Assembly (NCBI RefSeq): GCF_000934755.1 | Contig: NZ_KN882179.1 | Location: 85,620-145,286 of the forward strand | Reading direction: 5' to 3' | From: Desulfonatronovibrio magnus | GTDB taxonomy: Bacteria > Desulfobacterota > Desulfovibrionia > Desulfovibrionales > Desulfonatronovibrionaceae | DNA: 59,667 bases | In this document: positions 51,704 to 59,667 of the stretch, in pieces | How the letters are laid out: the number at the start of each line of letters is the position of its first letter | Position numbering within the stretch: position 1 is the first letter of the stretch | The notes under the pieces: model-generated | The model's database searches: none | Seen by the model: the letters and a program-made list of their open reading frames with translations, nothing else | What the model was told of the DNA's origin: nothing | Program-made: the position numbers and the translations under genes

Positions 51704-53161
51704 ATGGCGTATATTCTTGTTATTGATGATGATCTTATTTTCAATGAATTGATGCAGGAACAGCTGAACTCCCTCGGGCATGACTGTGAAACCGTTGACA
51801 GGCTGCAAAAGGGCATAAATCAGGCACGGACCAATCTTTATGATGTAATTTTTCTTGATGTGACCTTGCCGGATGGTAATGGACTCAGGGAAATACAGAC
51901 CTTGAAAAACTCTCCCTCAGCTCCAGAAATTATCATTATAACCAGTTTTGGGGATCCCGAAGGCGCTGAAGTAGCACTCAAAAACGGTGCATGGGACTAT
52001 ATCGAGAAACCAGCTTCAGTAAACACAATCAAACTGACTATCTCCAGAGTACTTCGCTACAGACTCAGCAAACACCATTCAGAAAATACCAGAAAGCTTA
52101 ATAGAGATTCCATAGTCGGCAAAAGTCCGAAAATTCTGGACTGCCTTGCACTGGTTGCCCAGGCTGCTGCAGGAAATATTAACGTTCTTATAACTGGAGA
52201 AACTGGAACCGGTAAAGAAGTTTTTGCCAAGACCATCCACAACAACAGCAAAAGATCAGGCAAGCCATTTATTGTAGCTGACTGCACAAGCATCCCCGAG
52301 ACTCTGGCAGAAAGCTTGTTGTTCGGGCATCAGAAAGGTTCCTTCACTGGAGCTACAACTACAAATAGCGGACTTTTTCTGCAGGCAGATGAGGGTACGC
52401 TTTTTCTTGATGAAATCGGTGATTTGTCGCTGCCGGTTCAGAAATCTTTTTTAAGAGTATTGCAGGAAAAGAAGTTTCGCCCTCTGGGATCAAAAGATGA
52501 AAAGGAAAGTAAATTTCGACTCATATCAGCTACAAACCGAAATCTGGAAAAAATGATCACTGATGGAGTATTCCGCAAGGACCTGTATTACAGGCTGCGA
52601 ACCATGAACATACATCTTCCACCTTTGCGGGAACGTAAAGAAGACATTCCTCTGCTCCTGGAGCACTACATCCCGAAAATATGTGAGGAAATGGACATTG
52701 CTCCCAAAAAAATATCCGACGAATTTCTTGAGGCATGTTACAGGTATGACTGGCCCGGTAATGTCAGAGAATTTGTCAATACCATAAATATTGTCTGCTC
52801 CACTGCTCTGGACGACGATACCATTTTTCAATACCACTTACCTTTGGAAATAAGAGTGTATCTGGCAAAAACCAAGATGCACACCAGGCATGATTGTAAA
52901 CATGCCCCTGAGCCAGAAGCAGTCAAACCCTATCAGGAAGCAGTCACATCAGGCTCGGAAAGGACAAAACCTATTGATAAATATCCTACTTACAAGCAGT
53001 CCAGAAAGAATGTTGTGGACAGAATGGAACCCAGATATTTGAAAGACTTGCTGCTCCTGACTTCCAAGGATTTTAATACGGCCTGCAAAGTGTCCGGACT
53101 TTCCAGGGCCAGACTATATGAGCTCTTGAAAAAACACTCCATATCAATCAAACATCTGTAA
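51704..53161 (+). CDS. Sigma-54-dependent response regulator (NtrC family)
   Basis: 485 residues from ATG 51704 (MAYILVIDDDLIF). Receiver domain 1-120 with phospho-acceptor Asp52 (IFLDVTLPDG). AAA domain about 135-365: Walker A GETGTGKE (165-172), GSFTGA loop (212-217, Ser in place of the usual Ala), Walker B FLDEIGD. C-terminal Fis-type helix-turn-helix (TACKVSGLSRARLYELLKKH). It would drive sigma-54 promoters on receiving phosphate. It is divergent from the export operon and its stop overlaps the hybrid kinase gene tail to tail. It corresponds to the PrsR-like regulator that often accompanies exosortase loci, with candidate targets at 13430, 19409 and 7705. Confidence 0.9.
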   Translation: MAYILVIDDDLIFNELMQEQLNSLGHDCETVDRLQKGINQARTNLYDVIFLDVTLPDGNGLREIQTLKNSPSAPEIIIITSFGDPEGAEVALKNGAWDYIEKPASVNTIKLTISRVLRYRLSKHHSENTRKLNRDSIVGKSPKILDCLALVAQAAAGNINVLITGETGTGKEVFAKTIHNNSKRSGKPFIVADCTSIPETLAESLLFGHQKGSFTGATTTNSGLFLQADEGTLFLDEIGDLSLPVQKSFLRVLQEKKFRPLGSKDEKESKFRLISATNRNLEKMITDGVFRKDLYYRLRTMNIHLPPLRERKEDIPLLLEHYIPKICEEMDIAPKKISDEFLEACYRYDWPGNVREFVNTINIVCSTALDDDTIFQYHLPLEIRVYLAKTKMHTRHDCKHAPEPEAVKPYQEAVTSGSERTKPIDKYPTYKQSRKNVVDRMEPRYLKDLLLLTSKDFNTACKVSGLSRARLYELLKKHSISIKHL

Positions 53162-55598
53162 AAATATCTGTTATGGTCCTCATCAAGACCTGAGGACCTA
53201 CAGGCTTGATAAGATAACCGTTCATACCAGCTTTTATCGCCTTTTGTTCATGGACTTCATCAGTGTAAGCGGTCAGTGCAATAATTGGCACTTGCGAAAT
53301 GGCCGGGTCAGAATGCTGTCTGATTTTTCTGGCAGCTTCAAAGCCATTCAGGACAGGCATGTGCAAGTCCATAAAAATCAGATCATATCCTCGTGTAATC
53401 ATGTCTAAGGCAATTTTTCCATTTTCCGCTATGTCAACAGTGCAACCTTTTTGGATTAGAATTTCATGCATAATTTCCTGATTAATTTCAAAGTCATCTA
53501 CAAGAAGCACTTTGAGATTCAAGGGCTTTTGAATATCACCTGATATATCATCTTCAATCTCTTTAAAACTGCCCCTTTCAAAAGGCACAGCAAAGATAAA
53601 TCTGCTGCCTTGCCCAGGGACGCTTTCCACCCAAATCCGCCCATCCATAATGGATACAAGCTCTTTACAGATGGCCAGTCCAAGTCCTGTCCCCGGGAAA
53701 ATTCCTGCATAACCTTCATCAGCTCGAGTAAATTGTTCAAAAACTATTTCTTTCATATCCTCGGAAATGCCAATACCTGTATCTGCAACTGTGAAGCGCA
53801 GGAATACTTTGTTTTGCTCATATTGTTCAATATTGACTGCCACGTTCACGCGACCTTTGGAAGTAAACTTTACTGCATTGCCTGCCAGGTTGAAAAGAAT
53901 ACGTGTCAGGGAGTAGTCATCTCCCCGCAGCAAAACAGGAACATCACGCTCCCTGCACCAGGAAAAATGCAGGTTCTTTTCCTCAGCCTTATGCAAAAGC
54001 GCGTCATGGAGTTTATGCAGAACTTCATCAAGATTGAAATCTCTGATCCGCAGCTTGTAACGTCCTGCTTCAATACTGGCAAGATCAAGGATCTCATTGA
54101 TAATTCGAAGCAGATGTTCAGAGAGGTTAAGTATCTTCTTCAGAGTCTGCTGCTGCTTCTCATATACTGGATTGTCATTTGCAGATGCCTGTCTGGCAAG
54201 CCCGATTATTCCACTCAAAGGAGTACGAATTTCATGACTCATATTGGCCAGAAATCGACTTTTGGCTTCACTGGCCTGCCTGACCTCATCCAGGGCTGAT
54301 TCAAGCTTTTTCTCATTAGCTCTGGATTCTGTAATATCGATCCCTGCCTCCCAGGAAGTCCATCCGGCAATGGGGTATTTGTCAGAAAGCTTAATCCACC
54401 TAATAAGCTTTTTCTTGCCAGACTTGGTCACTGCCTCAACCTCGCAGGCATTTACCCCTTGAACTTTCGTGTCATTGCACATACTGGCTCTTTGCCTGTT
54501 TACCCTATCTGGATAAAGACGAAGAAAAATATCAGAATTTTTCTGCACCTCACGGGAGGTATATCCCAGAATCCTTTCACTTTCTTTGTTCCAGAAAGTA
54601 TAATTACCTTGTTCATCGTGGCCGTGAATTATAACAGGAAGGTTATCCACCAGAAGTCTGAGACGCTGTTCGCTCTTTTGAATAGCTTTTTGGGCCTTTA
54701 TGATTTCAGAAATATTATTTAAGACAACAACTACATGATGTGCTTTCCCAGTTGAGGCAGGAACAGGGGATATCTGAATGCTGTATAATGCCCTTCCAAT
54801 CTTTTTTTCAAAACTAATTGCTTTTTGTGAGCATATGACCTCCCATACCTTATTTATAAAAAATTCAAATCGCCTCCAGGGCAATAAGCATTTGACATTT
54901 TTTCCAACAAGTTTTTCTGGTACTTCATGGTACGATGCAGCACCACTTTTATTCACAGCCAAAATATCACCATCACAATCAATTAAAAACACAAGATGGG
55001 CTGTAGCATCCAGAACAGAACGAAGCGTTTGTCTGCTCTGAGAAAGCTGTATTTCCAGCTTTCTACGTTCTAATACTTCCTGTTCCATCAAATGATTTAT
55101 ATTGATCAGAGCTTTGGTCTTTTGCGCTTCAGACATCCTTCCCGGACTGTATTGATTATTATTTTTGCGGATATGACCAAGCCTTGAGCAACAGATCCCC
55201 AAAATTTCAATTAAAGGAATGAAATTTTCCAGAAAGTTCACATCGAGCCTGTGTTGCAGACACATTACCATTTGCCCATAACTGCCAAGTCTGAACCCAT
55301 ATCGTTCCAATTCACCACAGGATGATGAGTAATAATAACCGCAATCTTTACCTTCCTTTAGATCTTCATCAAAAGAAGCGTCGCATGATTTTTGCGTCAG
55401 GCTACACCTTCCTGCTATCTCGGGAAAAGTCATTACCCTGATGAAGCTGCCATTTTTTTTCTCAAATACACTTATGACTTGACAGTCTGCAATATCTCTC
55501 AACAGAGGCAAAGCATTATGCAAAACTGTTACAGTGTCCTGTCTACCCGCAATAGCCTCGGCAAATAATAAAACATAATCCACATCCAGTCTTGACAT
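53148..55598 (-). CDS. Hybrid sensor histidine kinase with two PAS domains and receiver
   Basis: 816 residues from ATG 55598. Order: an N-terminal cysteine-bearing sensor region (about 1-150, [15 protein letters not shown]... [16 protein letters not shown]), PAS 1 (about 195-300), PAS 2 (about 310-430, [22 protein letters not shown]), HisKA with His455 in [12 protein letters not shown], HATPase with N box [15 protein letters not shown] and GTGLGL, and a receiver with Asp744 ([13 protein letters not shown]). No membrane helix, so it senses inside the cell. Kinases with a receiver need an HPt partner, and one is encoded nearby (56751). The gene overlaps the sigma-54 regulator by 14 bp at the 3' ends, suggesting that the two are a phosphorelay pair. 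Confidence 0.9.
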   Translation of the reverse strand: MSRLDVDYVLLFAEAIAGRQDTVTVLHNALPLLRDIADCQVISVFEKKNGSFIRVMTFPEIAGRCSLTQKSCDASFDEDLKEGKDCGYYYSSSCGELERYGFRLGSYGQMVMCLQHRLDVNFLENFIPLIEILGICCSRLGHIRKNNNQYSPGRMSEAQKTKALININHLMEQEVLERRKLEIQLSQSRQTLRSVLDATAHLVFLIDCDGDILAVNKSGAASYHEVPEKLVGKNVKCLLPWRRFEFFINKVWEVICSQKAISFEKKIGRALYSIQISPVPASTGKAHHVVVVLNNISEIIKAQKAIQKSEQRLRLLVDNLPVIIHGHDEQGNYTFWNKESERILGYTSREVQKNSDIFLRLYPDRVNRQRASMCNDTKVQGVNACEVEAVTKSGKKKLIRWIKLSDKYPIAGWTSWEAGIDITESRANEKKLESALDEVRQASEAKSRFLANMSHEIRTPLSGIIGLARQASANDNPVYEKQQQTLKKILNLSEHLLRIINEILDLASIEAGRYKLRIRDFNLDEVLHKLHDALLHKAEEKNLHFSWCRERDVPVLLRGDDYSLTRILFNLAGNAVKFTSKGRVNVAVNIEQYEQNKVFLRFTVADTGIGISEDMKEIVFEQFTRADEGYAGIFPGTGLGLAICKELVSIMDGRIWVESVPGQGSRFIFAVPFERGSFKEIEDDISGDIQKPLNLKVLLVDDFEINQEIMHEILIQKGCTVDIAENGKIALDMITRGYDLIFMDLHMPVLNGFEAARKIRQHSDPAISQVPIIALTAYTDEVHEQKAIKAGMNGYLIKPVGPQVLMRTITDIFTDV

Positions 55599-55650
55599 AA
55601 CACGCCTCCCCCTGTAACAGATGCAAATTAGCAGTATTCTCAGCACATGG

Positions 55651-56136
55651 TTTAGTAGTTTACTCCTGAAACCCTGTCGTAAAAACAAGAAAATTTGTAA
55701 TAGTTTAGCCCTTTTCTAAGGAAAGCAGGGGACAGGCACCCCAGCCCTTGTTTTTTGTTGATGTAAAACACAGACTTAATAAAACAAGGGCTGGAAGAGC
55801 CAGTCCCCGTGCCACATGCAAATGGATAAACTATTACGAAAATTTGAATCGCAAAGACGCGAAGAACTCAAAGTTAAAGACAATAAAGAAGATATTTCTT
55901 ACTTTGCGCCCTTTCCTGCCCGGTTAAACAACGCTGAAAGCGTTCCTGCGCAGCAGGGTTTAACTGGGCGTCTTGAGCTCGCCCGGCTTGCCCCGTAAAA
56001 CCGGGGTCCCCCCTGGTGTTTTTTACTGGGGTTGAATAGACCTTCGGTCTACGGCAAAGCCATATTCAGGGTAAATCTTCCAACGGGCGGTTAAAATATC
56101 TTTTTTGTTGGGTTGTGGTCACAGCCCTCATTAGGA
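55651..56136. repeat. Long interspersed repeat, copy 2 (interrupted)
   Basis: Matches 18525-18987 from TTTACTCCTGAAACCC to CACAGCCCTCATTAG. Split by a family 2 element at 55697-55837. It lacks about 115 bases present in the middle of copy 1. Shares GCAGCAGGGTTTAACTGGGC-like text, CCGTAAAACCGGGGTCCCCC and CTTCGGTCTACGGCAAAGCC. Confidence 0.85.
55697..55837. mobile_element. Family 2 miniature element nested in the long repeat, perfect target duplication
   Basis: 141 bp with ends GTAATAGTTTAGCC and GGATAAACTATTAC. The 8-bp direct repeat GAAAATTT flanks it on both sides (55689-55696 and 55838-55845). The uninterrupted sister repeat at 18525-18987 has GAAAACTT once at that place, so the empty site is known. 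Interior arms CAGCCCTTGTTTT and AAAACAAGGGCTGG form a long hairpin. Confidence 0.95.
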
Positions 56137-56202
56137 AGCATACACTTTTTTTGAAAAATAGCTGAAACAATCCTTGTATCAAGCGTTTAGGGTTATCCTT
56201 TC

Positions 56203-56334
56203 GTGACCATTACGAATTTCTGAAAACTGTAAATTTGAGTTGTATGTCATGGCTTTTTTGGGGTTAAATCCCAATTTGTGACAGCACGACACCGGAACTC
56301 CCCAATTGACTTTTCAGAAACGAGTAATGTTCCC
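56203..56334. mobile_element. Family 1 miniature element, internally deleted
   Basis: 132 bp. Left end GTGACCATTACGAATTTCTG, right end CAGAAACGAGTAATGTTCCC. The interior keeps AGTTGTATGTCATGGC and TTTTTGGGGTTAAAT but lacks the GC-rich CTGCCCGGAGGC part. No target duplication is seen. Confidence 0.75.
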
Positions 56335-56750
56335 CCTATGGTAACTCATTAATCATGATGTATGGCATGGATATTGAAAAAACTTTTAAAATTCTGTTAA
56401 TATTTTTTATGGATAAAGATCAAGTAATTTTGTAAAGATTTTTGCAATTTTTATTCAACTTCAGCGTTCGGTGATGTCCCTGGTTATCTGTTCCTGGTTG
56501 AATGAAGTGCAAATAATATATTTGGATAGATACCTCGTCTGACCCGAAAGACTTATCTATCTGCCAAAAAAAATAATAAAAATTGGTATCTACATCATTT
56601 TTTGATTGTCCGGTTACCAAGATGCCCCAAAAAATCCCTAAAGTTTTCTCAATAAAAATCATTAGTGAATTGTCTCGTGCAATCTGCCTTGAATAATACA
56701 AAATATTTTTTAAAACAGTCTATCTGTTACTGTACAGGATAAAAGCTGCC

Positions 56751-57107
56751 ATGAACAAAAAAAATGACTATTTTGAAAATTTGGACAAAATTTTTAATGG
56801 AGATCCAGCCTTGATTCACAAGGCGTGTCAAAGTTTTCTCAAGCACAGCACTGCCTATATGCAAGCTTTGGCTGATGCTTGTAAAATTAGAAACGGATCT
56901 GAATTTAAAAGAGTGGCGCACTCTTTCAAATCCTCATTTAACATGTTTGGAGATGTTGAGGCATGCAAAACAGCAGGCTTGCTGGAAAAAATTGGAGAAA
57001 ATGATACCTGGGAAGGGTCTGTTGAACTTCTGAACGTATTTTGCACTCAAATCATAAATGCGAGACAAATCTCTCAGGATATTATCAATAATGGTATGGT
57101 TAGATAG
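56751..57107 (+). CDS. Histidine phosphotransfer (HPt) domain protein
   Basis: 118 residues, a single all-helical HPt domain: FKRVAHSFKSSFNMFGDVEA with the phospho-acceptor His57 in the H-S-F-K-S context of HPt proteins, and an N-terminal helix pair (PALIHKACQSFLKHSTAYMQALADA). It could take phosphate from the receiver of the hybrid kinase (53148) and pass it to the sigma-54 regulator (51704). It lies about 1.1 kb from the kinase gene across a repeat-filled gap, which suggests that the relay was split by insertions. The ATG follows a weak leader. Confidence 0.82.
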   Translation: MNKKNDYFENLDKIFNGDPALIHKACQSFLKHSTAYMQALADACKIRNGSEFKRVAHSFKSSFNMFGDVEACKTAGLLEKIGENDTWEGSVELLNVFCTQIINARQISQDIINNGMVR

Positions 57108-57163
57108 AAGCGCCACACCCGGGCAGGCCGGGAAGCGAGCCTGTGAGCAACTTACACCGCTCG

Positions 57164-57304
57164 TTCCCAGGCTCCAGCCTGGGAACGTCTTACTCTTGCG
57201 GCTCCAGCCGCTTCTTCAAAATGTGGCTGGAGCCACAAAAAAAGGTGTTCCCGGGCTGGAGCCTGGGAACAAGAAAAAATCTGGATTCCGGCTTTCGCCG
57301 GAAT
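57164..57304. repeat. REP-like palindromes
   Basis: TTCCCAGGCTCCAGCCTGGG (57164-57183) is a self-complementary hairpin; a related arm GGGCTGGAGCCTGGGAAC lies at 57253. A form of it also occurs at 1131-1150. CCGGCTTTCGCCGG follows at 57289-57302. Such palindromes are common intergenic repeats in bacteria and may end transcription of the HPt gene. Confidence 0.6.
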
Positions 57305-57380
57305 GACGATAAAGAGTAATAGTTTGCTTTAACCGTCACCCCGGACTTGATCCGGGGTCCAGTTTTTTTGTAGTTACTTA

Positions 57381-57616
57381 GGAGCTCCTCACCCGGGCGA
57401 CCTTGGACCGAACCTGTGGGTAACTAAAGATTAGCCTCAACACGTTTGAGATTGCCGCGCTCGAAGACTTGCTCGCAATGACACCTGAGCTGGCAGGGAT
57501 GTAGTTGCTGAAAACCTGTCACCCACGAGGGAGCCTAAGCGACCGAAGTAATCTGTATGGCAAAACCATAATACTTTGAATTTATTTGTAATTTGGTTTT
57601 AGCTACTTGTAAGGGA
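57381..57616 (+). repeat. Interspersed repeat, copy 3
   Basis: Same text as 749-988 with scattered changes: GGAGCTCCTCACCC, GACCGAACCTGTGGGTAACT, TTTGAGATTGCCGCGCTCGA, CTCGCAATGACACCTGAGCT, GCCTAAGCGACCGAAGTAAT and AAAACCATAATACTTTGAAT. Confidence 0.8.
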
Positions 57617-57719
57617 ACAGGCTCTCTTAACCCCACCTGAGCATCAACCAGAGATATAAACGTCTCCTCTTTAAAGCAAGCAGGTCCCGGAATAGACAGT
57701 CTGCTAACAACCATTTACC

Positions 57720-59162
57720 TTACCCGTCACTTTCCAGAAGTGTAAGGTTCTTACCCTGTTTTTTGGCCTGGTACATAAGCTTGTCAGCCCTCTCCACCAA
57801 GTGTTCAAGGTCTTCACCTTCTCTATGTTCTACAACTCCGGCACTGAAGGACAGCTTAAGAGAGTGGCTGCCTGACTGTACATATAGCTTTGAAGTTGAC
57901 TGCCTGATTTTTTCTATTACAGCCTCGGCCTGAACTGCTGAACATCCACCCAGGAGAAGAACAAACTCTTCCCCTCCCCACCTGCACCATGCATCAACCT
58001 CTCTGATCAAATTCAAAACTGTCTCTGAAAATGCTTTAAGAGCCTCATCCCCAGTCTGATGACCATAATAATCATTAATGCTCTTAAAGTCATCAATGTC
58101 AATAAGCACAAGAGAAAGACTGCTGAGCCCCCTTTTCTTTTCCTTAACCTTGTGCGAAAAAATGAGAGAAAATGCGCTTCTGTTCAGGGCACCCGTTAAA
58201 ACATCATAACGGACAAGCCTCTCCAGATTGCGATAATACTTCTTAAGAACCAAACTTACTACAGTAGCTACAATCAAGGTGATCAGCAGCCCGATGATGA
58301 AATTGAACTTGAGCCTGTCAAGCAGCCTTTCATAAACCTCATCATTATCCTTGAGTATGATCAGAAACAAGTCGAATTCCGGAATATACCTGGTGCTTAC
58401 AAAATTGACCCTGCCTTCAATGTCATACCTGAATGAGGTTTCAGTGCTTGTTAGAATTTCATAAGTATGGCTTGAAAAATTTTCCCACCTGGTAATATCC
58501 CCAGGGAGATTAAAATCATCTGCATGCAGAATAACAATGCCTGAATTGTTAACAAACAATACCCTGCTATTATATTTTTCCTGATATGTATTGAGGATAT
58601 GTCTGACCTGGTTAAGCTCTAACCCGGCCCCTGTGACCCCAAGGAGTTGATCATCATAACCATAGACCTTGTAGTTTATGAATATGGTCAGGCGAGTCTG
58701 ATCTGCGGTGTCCGTATCAATATTGATTTCAAAAGGACTGACCATGTTTCGAGATCTGAAATACCATTCATCCTGAGGATCATCCTGCGAAACCTGCTTA
58801 AGTATACCGTCAGGATGATAATAATTGAGTGTTTGGTCAGACACAAAAAAAGAGGTCACTGTGTCATATTTCTCACGGATCTGGCTTAGGTATGAAATCA
58901 TTCTTTCAGGTTCATTTTCCCCATCAAGAATCCAGTCCCATACAAACGTATCGTGGGCCATGAGAGATGAAATGTGAATGGACAACATCAGATCTTTCTG
59001 AATTTCAGAGTAAATATTGTCTCCGGTCAATGGGAGTGTGTTGTTTCTGATTTCTTCTCCCAGGGCTCGGTAGGCAACAAAATAGCTGGTCAGCATGGTT
59101 GTGGCAAATGCACCGAGCAAAAGAGACACGATGACAAAGATGATCCAATATTTTTTTATCAT
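57720..59162 (-). CDS. Membrane diguanylate cyclase with extracytoplasmic Cache-like sensor
   Basis: 480 residues. Two transmembrane helices (about 5-30, IIFVIVSLLLGAFATTMLTSYFVA; about 285-308, FIIGLLITLIVATVVSLVLK) bracket an extracytoplasmic domain with the dCache pattern (VTSFFVSDQTLNYYHPDG, YKVYGYDDQLLGVTGAGLELNQV). The GGDEF domain (about 320-475) has active site GGEEF and a complete I-site (REVD, five residues upstream). It makes c-di-GMP in response to a small external ligand, perhaps an amino acid or carboxylate, and is feedback-inhibited. Its product could reach the PilZ protein at 175-678 or other receptors. A stand-alone gene between repeats. Confidence 0.9.
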   Translation of the reverse strand: MIKKYWIIFVIVSLLLGAFATTMLTSYFVAYRALGEEIRNNTLPLTGDNIYSEIQKDLMLSIHISSLMAHDTFVWDWILDGENEPERMISYLSQIREKYDTVTSFFVSDQTLNYYHPDGILKQVSQDDPQDEWYFRSRNMVSPFEINIDTDTADQTRLTIFINYKVYGYDDQLLGVTGAGLELNQVRHILNTYQEKYNSRVLFVNNSGIVILHADDFNLPGDITRWENFSSHTYEILTSTETSFRYDIEGRVNFVSTRYIPEFDLFLIILKDNDEVYERLLDRLKFNFIIGLLITLIVATVVSLVLKKYYRNLERLVRYDVLTGALNRSAFSLIFSHKVKEKKRGLSSLSLVLIDIDDFKSINDYYGHQTGDEALKAFSETVLNLIREVDAWCRWGGEEFVLLLGGCSAVQAEAVIEKIRQSTSKLYVQSGSHSLKLSFSAGVVEHREGEDLEHLVERADKLMYQAKKQGKNLTLLESDG

Positions 59163-59241
59163 TTTTGAACCTGGTTTTGTGGTATGAGCCCCGGCGTTAA
59201 TGTTTAAATCTCAGGGGAAAATAATTTTACGTCATCTTTTT

Positions 59242-59276
59242 AAAAAAAACAACCGGAAGCTTAGTGCTCCCGGTTG
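59242..59276 (-). terminator. Rho-independent terminator (minus strand)
   Basis: On the minus strand AACCGGGAGC (from 59275) pairs with GCTTCCGGTT (to 59251) with one mismatch and a five-base loop, followed by TTG and eight T. It lies at the end of the decayed minus-strand gene at 59359-59536, probably its former terminator. Confidence 0.75.
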
Positions 59277-59358
59277 CATCTGTAAATTGCTGTTGAATAT
59301 TTTTCATCCAGAAGGAAAGCCTTGCAGGATGGAATTTTCTCCTACCATTCGTCAAAGC

Positions 59359-59536
59359 TTATATTTCTCTTCCAGCACGACCCCAGTTCTTTGCAAAAGC
59401 AGTCATATAGGCCAGGCCCATGCCTGGAGTGCCTCTGGGTCCCCTGAGAGCTATGGCCTTGAGGTTTTTTGAGTCCATAACAGCCCCTGGTCCGCTGCGT
59501 CCCGCCTGTCGGTTGGTTTCCGACTTAGAGATTTAA
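59359..59536 (-). pseudogene. Remnant of tungsten aldehyde:ferredoxin oxidoreductase
   Basis: The minus strand reads [19 protein letters not shown], then [20 protein letters not shown], up to a stop at 59359. The AGRxGPGAVMxSKNLKAIxxRG motif is characteristic of the AOR family (usually GRGGLGAVMGSKNLKAI). The frame is closed by a TAA just upstream, only about 55 codons remain, and normal AOR proteins have about 600 residues. After ALRG the text no longer follows the family, so an internal deletion is likely. Confidence 0.65.
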
Positions 59537-59667
59537 AATGTCTGGATAATTATAAAAACCTTAAATTCACTTGCGGTAGATGTCAAGAAAGATGTCGCAT
59601 CTAAGCCGCTTTTTTTTCTGTGTTAGATGTTCTTTTTTTATTCAAGGTAACTTCAGTCGGTGCGCTC

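Larger units (their letters stand above)
55599..56750. other. Repeat-bearing gap between kinase and HPt gene
   Basis: Holds the second copy of the long interspersed repeat (55651-56136) with a family 2 element nested in it, and a divergent family 1 element (56203-56334). The remainder (56340-56750) is very AT-rich and unique, probably leader and promoter for the HPt gene; no supported gene. Confidence 0.7.
57108..57719. other. Repeat-filled gap
   Basis: About 600 bp with no gene: two TTCCCAGGCTCCAGCCTGGGAA palindromes (57165 and, in related form, 57251), a CCGGCTTTCGCCGG hairpin (57289), and the third copy of the 230-bp repeat (57381-57616). Confidence 0.7.
59163..59667. other. Right edge with gene remnant
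   Basis: No intact gene. It holds a rho-independent terminator for minus-strand transcripts (59250-59275) and a degraded piece of an aldehyde:ferredoxin oxidoreductase (59359-59536). The last 100 bases are AT-rich with T runs and nothing recognisable. Confidence 0.6.

Noticed and set aside
55816-55998. 60-codon open frame MQMDKLLRKFESQRREELK
   Set aside because: Begins inside the family 2 element and continues through the long repeat, so it is a repeat by-product.
56363-56378. TGGCATG-GATA-TTGAA upstream of the HPt gene as a sigma-54 site
   Set aside because: The critical C of the -12 block is missing and the site is nearly 400 bases from the start codon.

Overview
The window is a bacterial exopolysaccharide and cell-surface locus of moderate to low GC content. 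Three things point to a Gram-negative, anaerobic, Desulfobacterota-like host, but no 16S or other marker gene is present and this is inference. They are an exosortase of the XrtD (VPLPA-CTERM) type fused to an EpsI-like domain, outer-membrane export parts (Wza-like protein and beta-barrel), and a decayed piece of a tungsten aldehyde:ferredoxin oxidoreductase at the right edge.

Layout. 1-2.8 kb: a c-di-GMP-binding PilZ protein with an N-terminal ribbon-helix-helix segment, then a long repeat-filled gap and a small unknown gene. 2.8-6.9 kb (minus): CDP-sugar operon rfbF-rfbG-epimerase plus a SAF-domain dehydrogenase. 7.7-14 kb (plus): exosortase, polyprenyl-phosphate sugar transferase, TPR lipoprotein, and a VPLPA-CTERM substrate. 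14-18.5 kb (minus): PAS-GGDEF diguanylate cyclase, a GT4 glycosyltransferase and an AlgD-like nucleotide-sugar dehydrogenase. 19.5-31 kb (plus): second rfbF, PglK-type ABC flippase, acetyltransferase, two GT2 enzymes, an O-antigen polymerase/ligase-like protein, GT4, sulfotransferase and a heparinase II/III-like lyase. 31.2-41 kb (minus): GT4, second heparinase-like lyase, another GT, and a 1700-residue secreted double beta-helix protein. 41.4-50.9 kb (minus): export and assembly genes (Wza-like, beta-barrel, Wzc/GumC-like chain-length protein, three P-loop BY-kinase-like proteins, ExeA-like ATPase, a small Wzz-like protein, a second CTERM protein). 51.7-59.2 kb: sigma-54 response regulator, hybrid histidine kinase, HPt protein and a Cache-GGDEF cyclase.

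Together the genes look like one pathway. Nucleotide sugars (GDP-mannuronate or UDP-glucuronate, CDP-6-deoxyhexose) are assembled on a polyprenyl carrier, modified by acetyl and sulfo groups, flipped, polymerised and exported, then trimmed by periplasmic or surface lyases. Exosortase-processed proteins are probably associated with the matrix. C-di-GMP enzymes and a multistep phosphorelay are the likely controls.

The most unusual content is non-coding. Two families of short palindrome-ended, transposase-free elements (about 180 bp and about 141 bp) are scattered through the locus. Several copies have visible 8-bp target duplications, one is nested in an older repeat, and many sit directly 5' of genes. 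Larger interspersed repeats, a heptanucleotide tract, a chimeric pseudogene and a partly duplicated CDP-sugar operon show repeated rearrangement of the locus.
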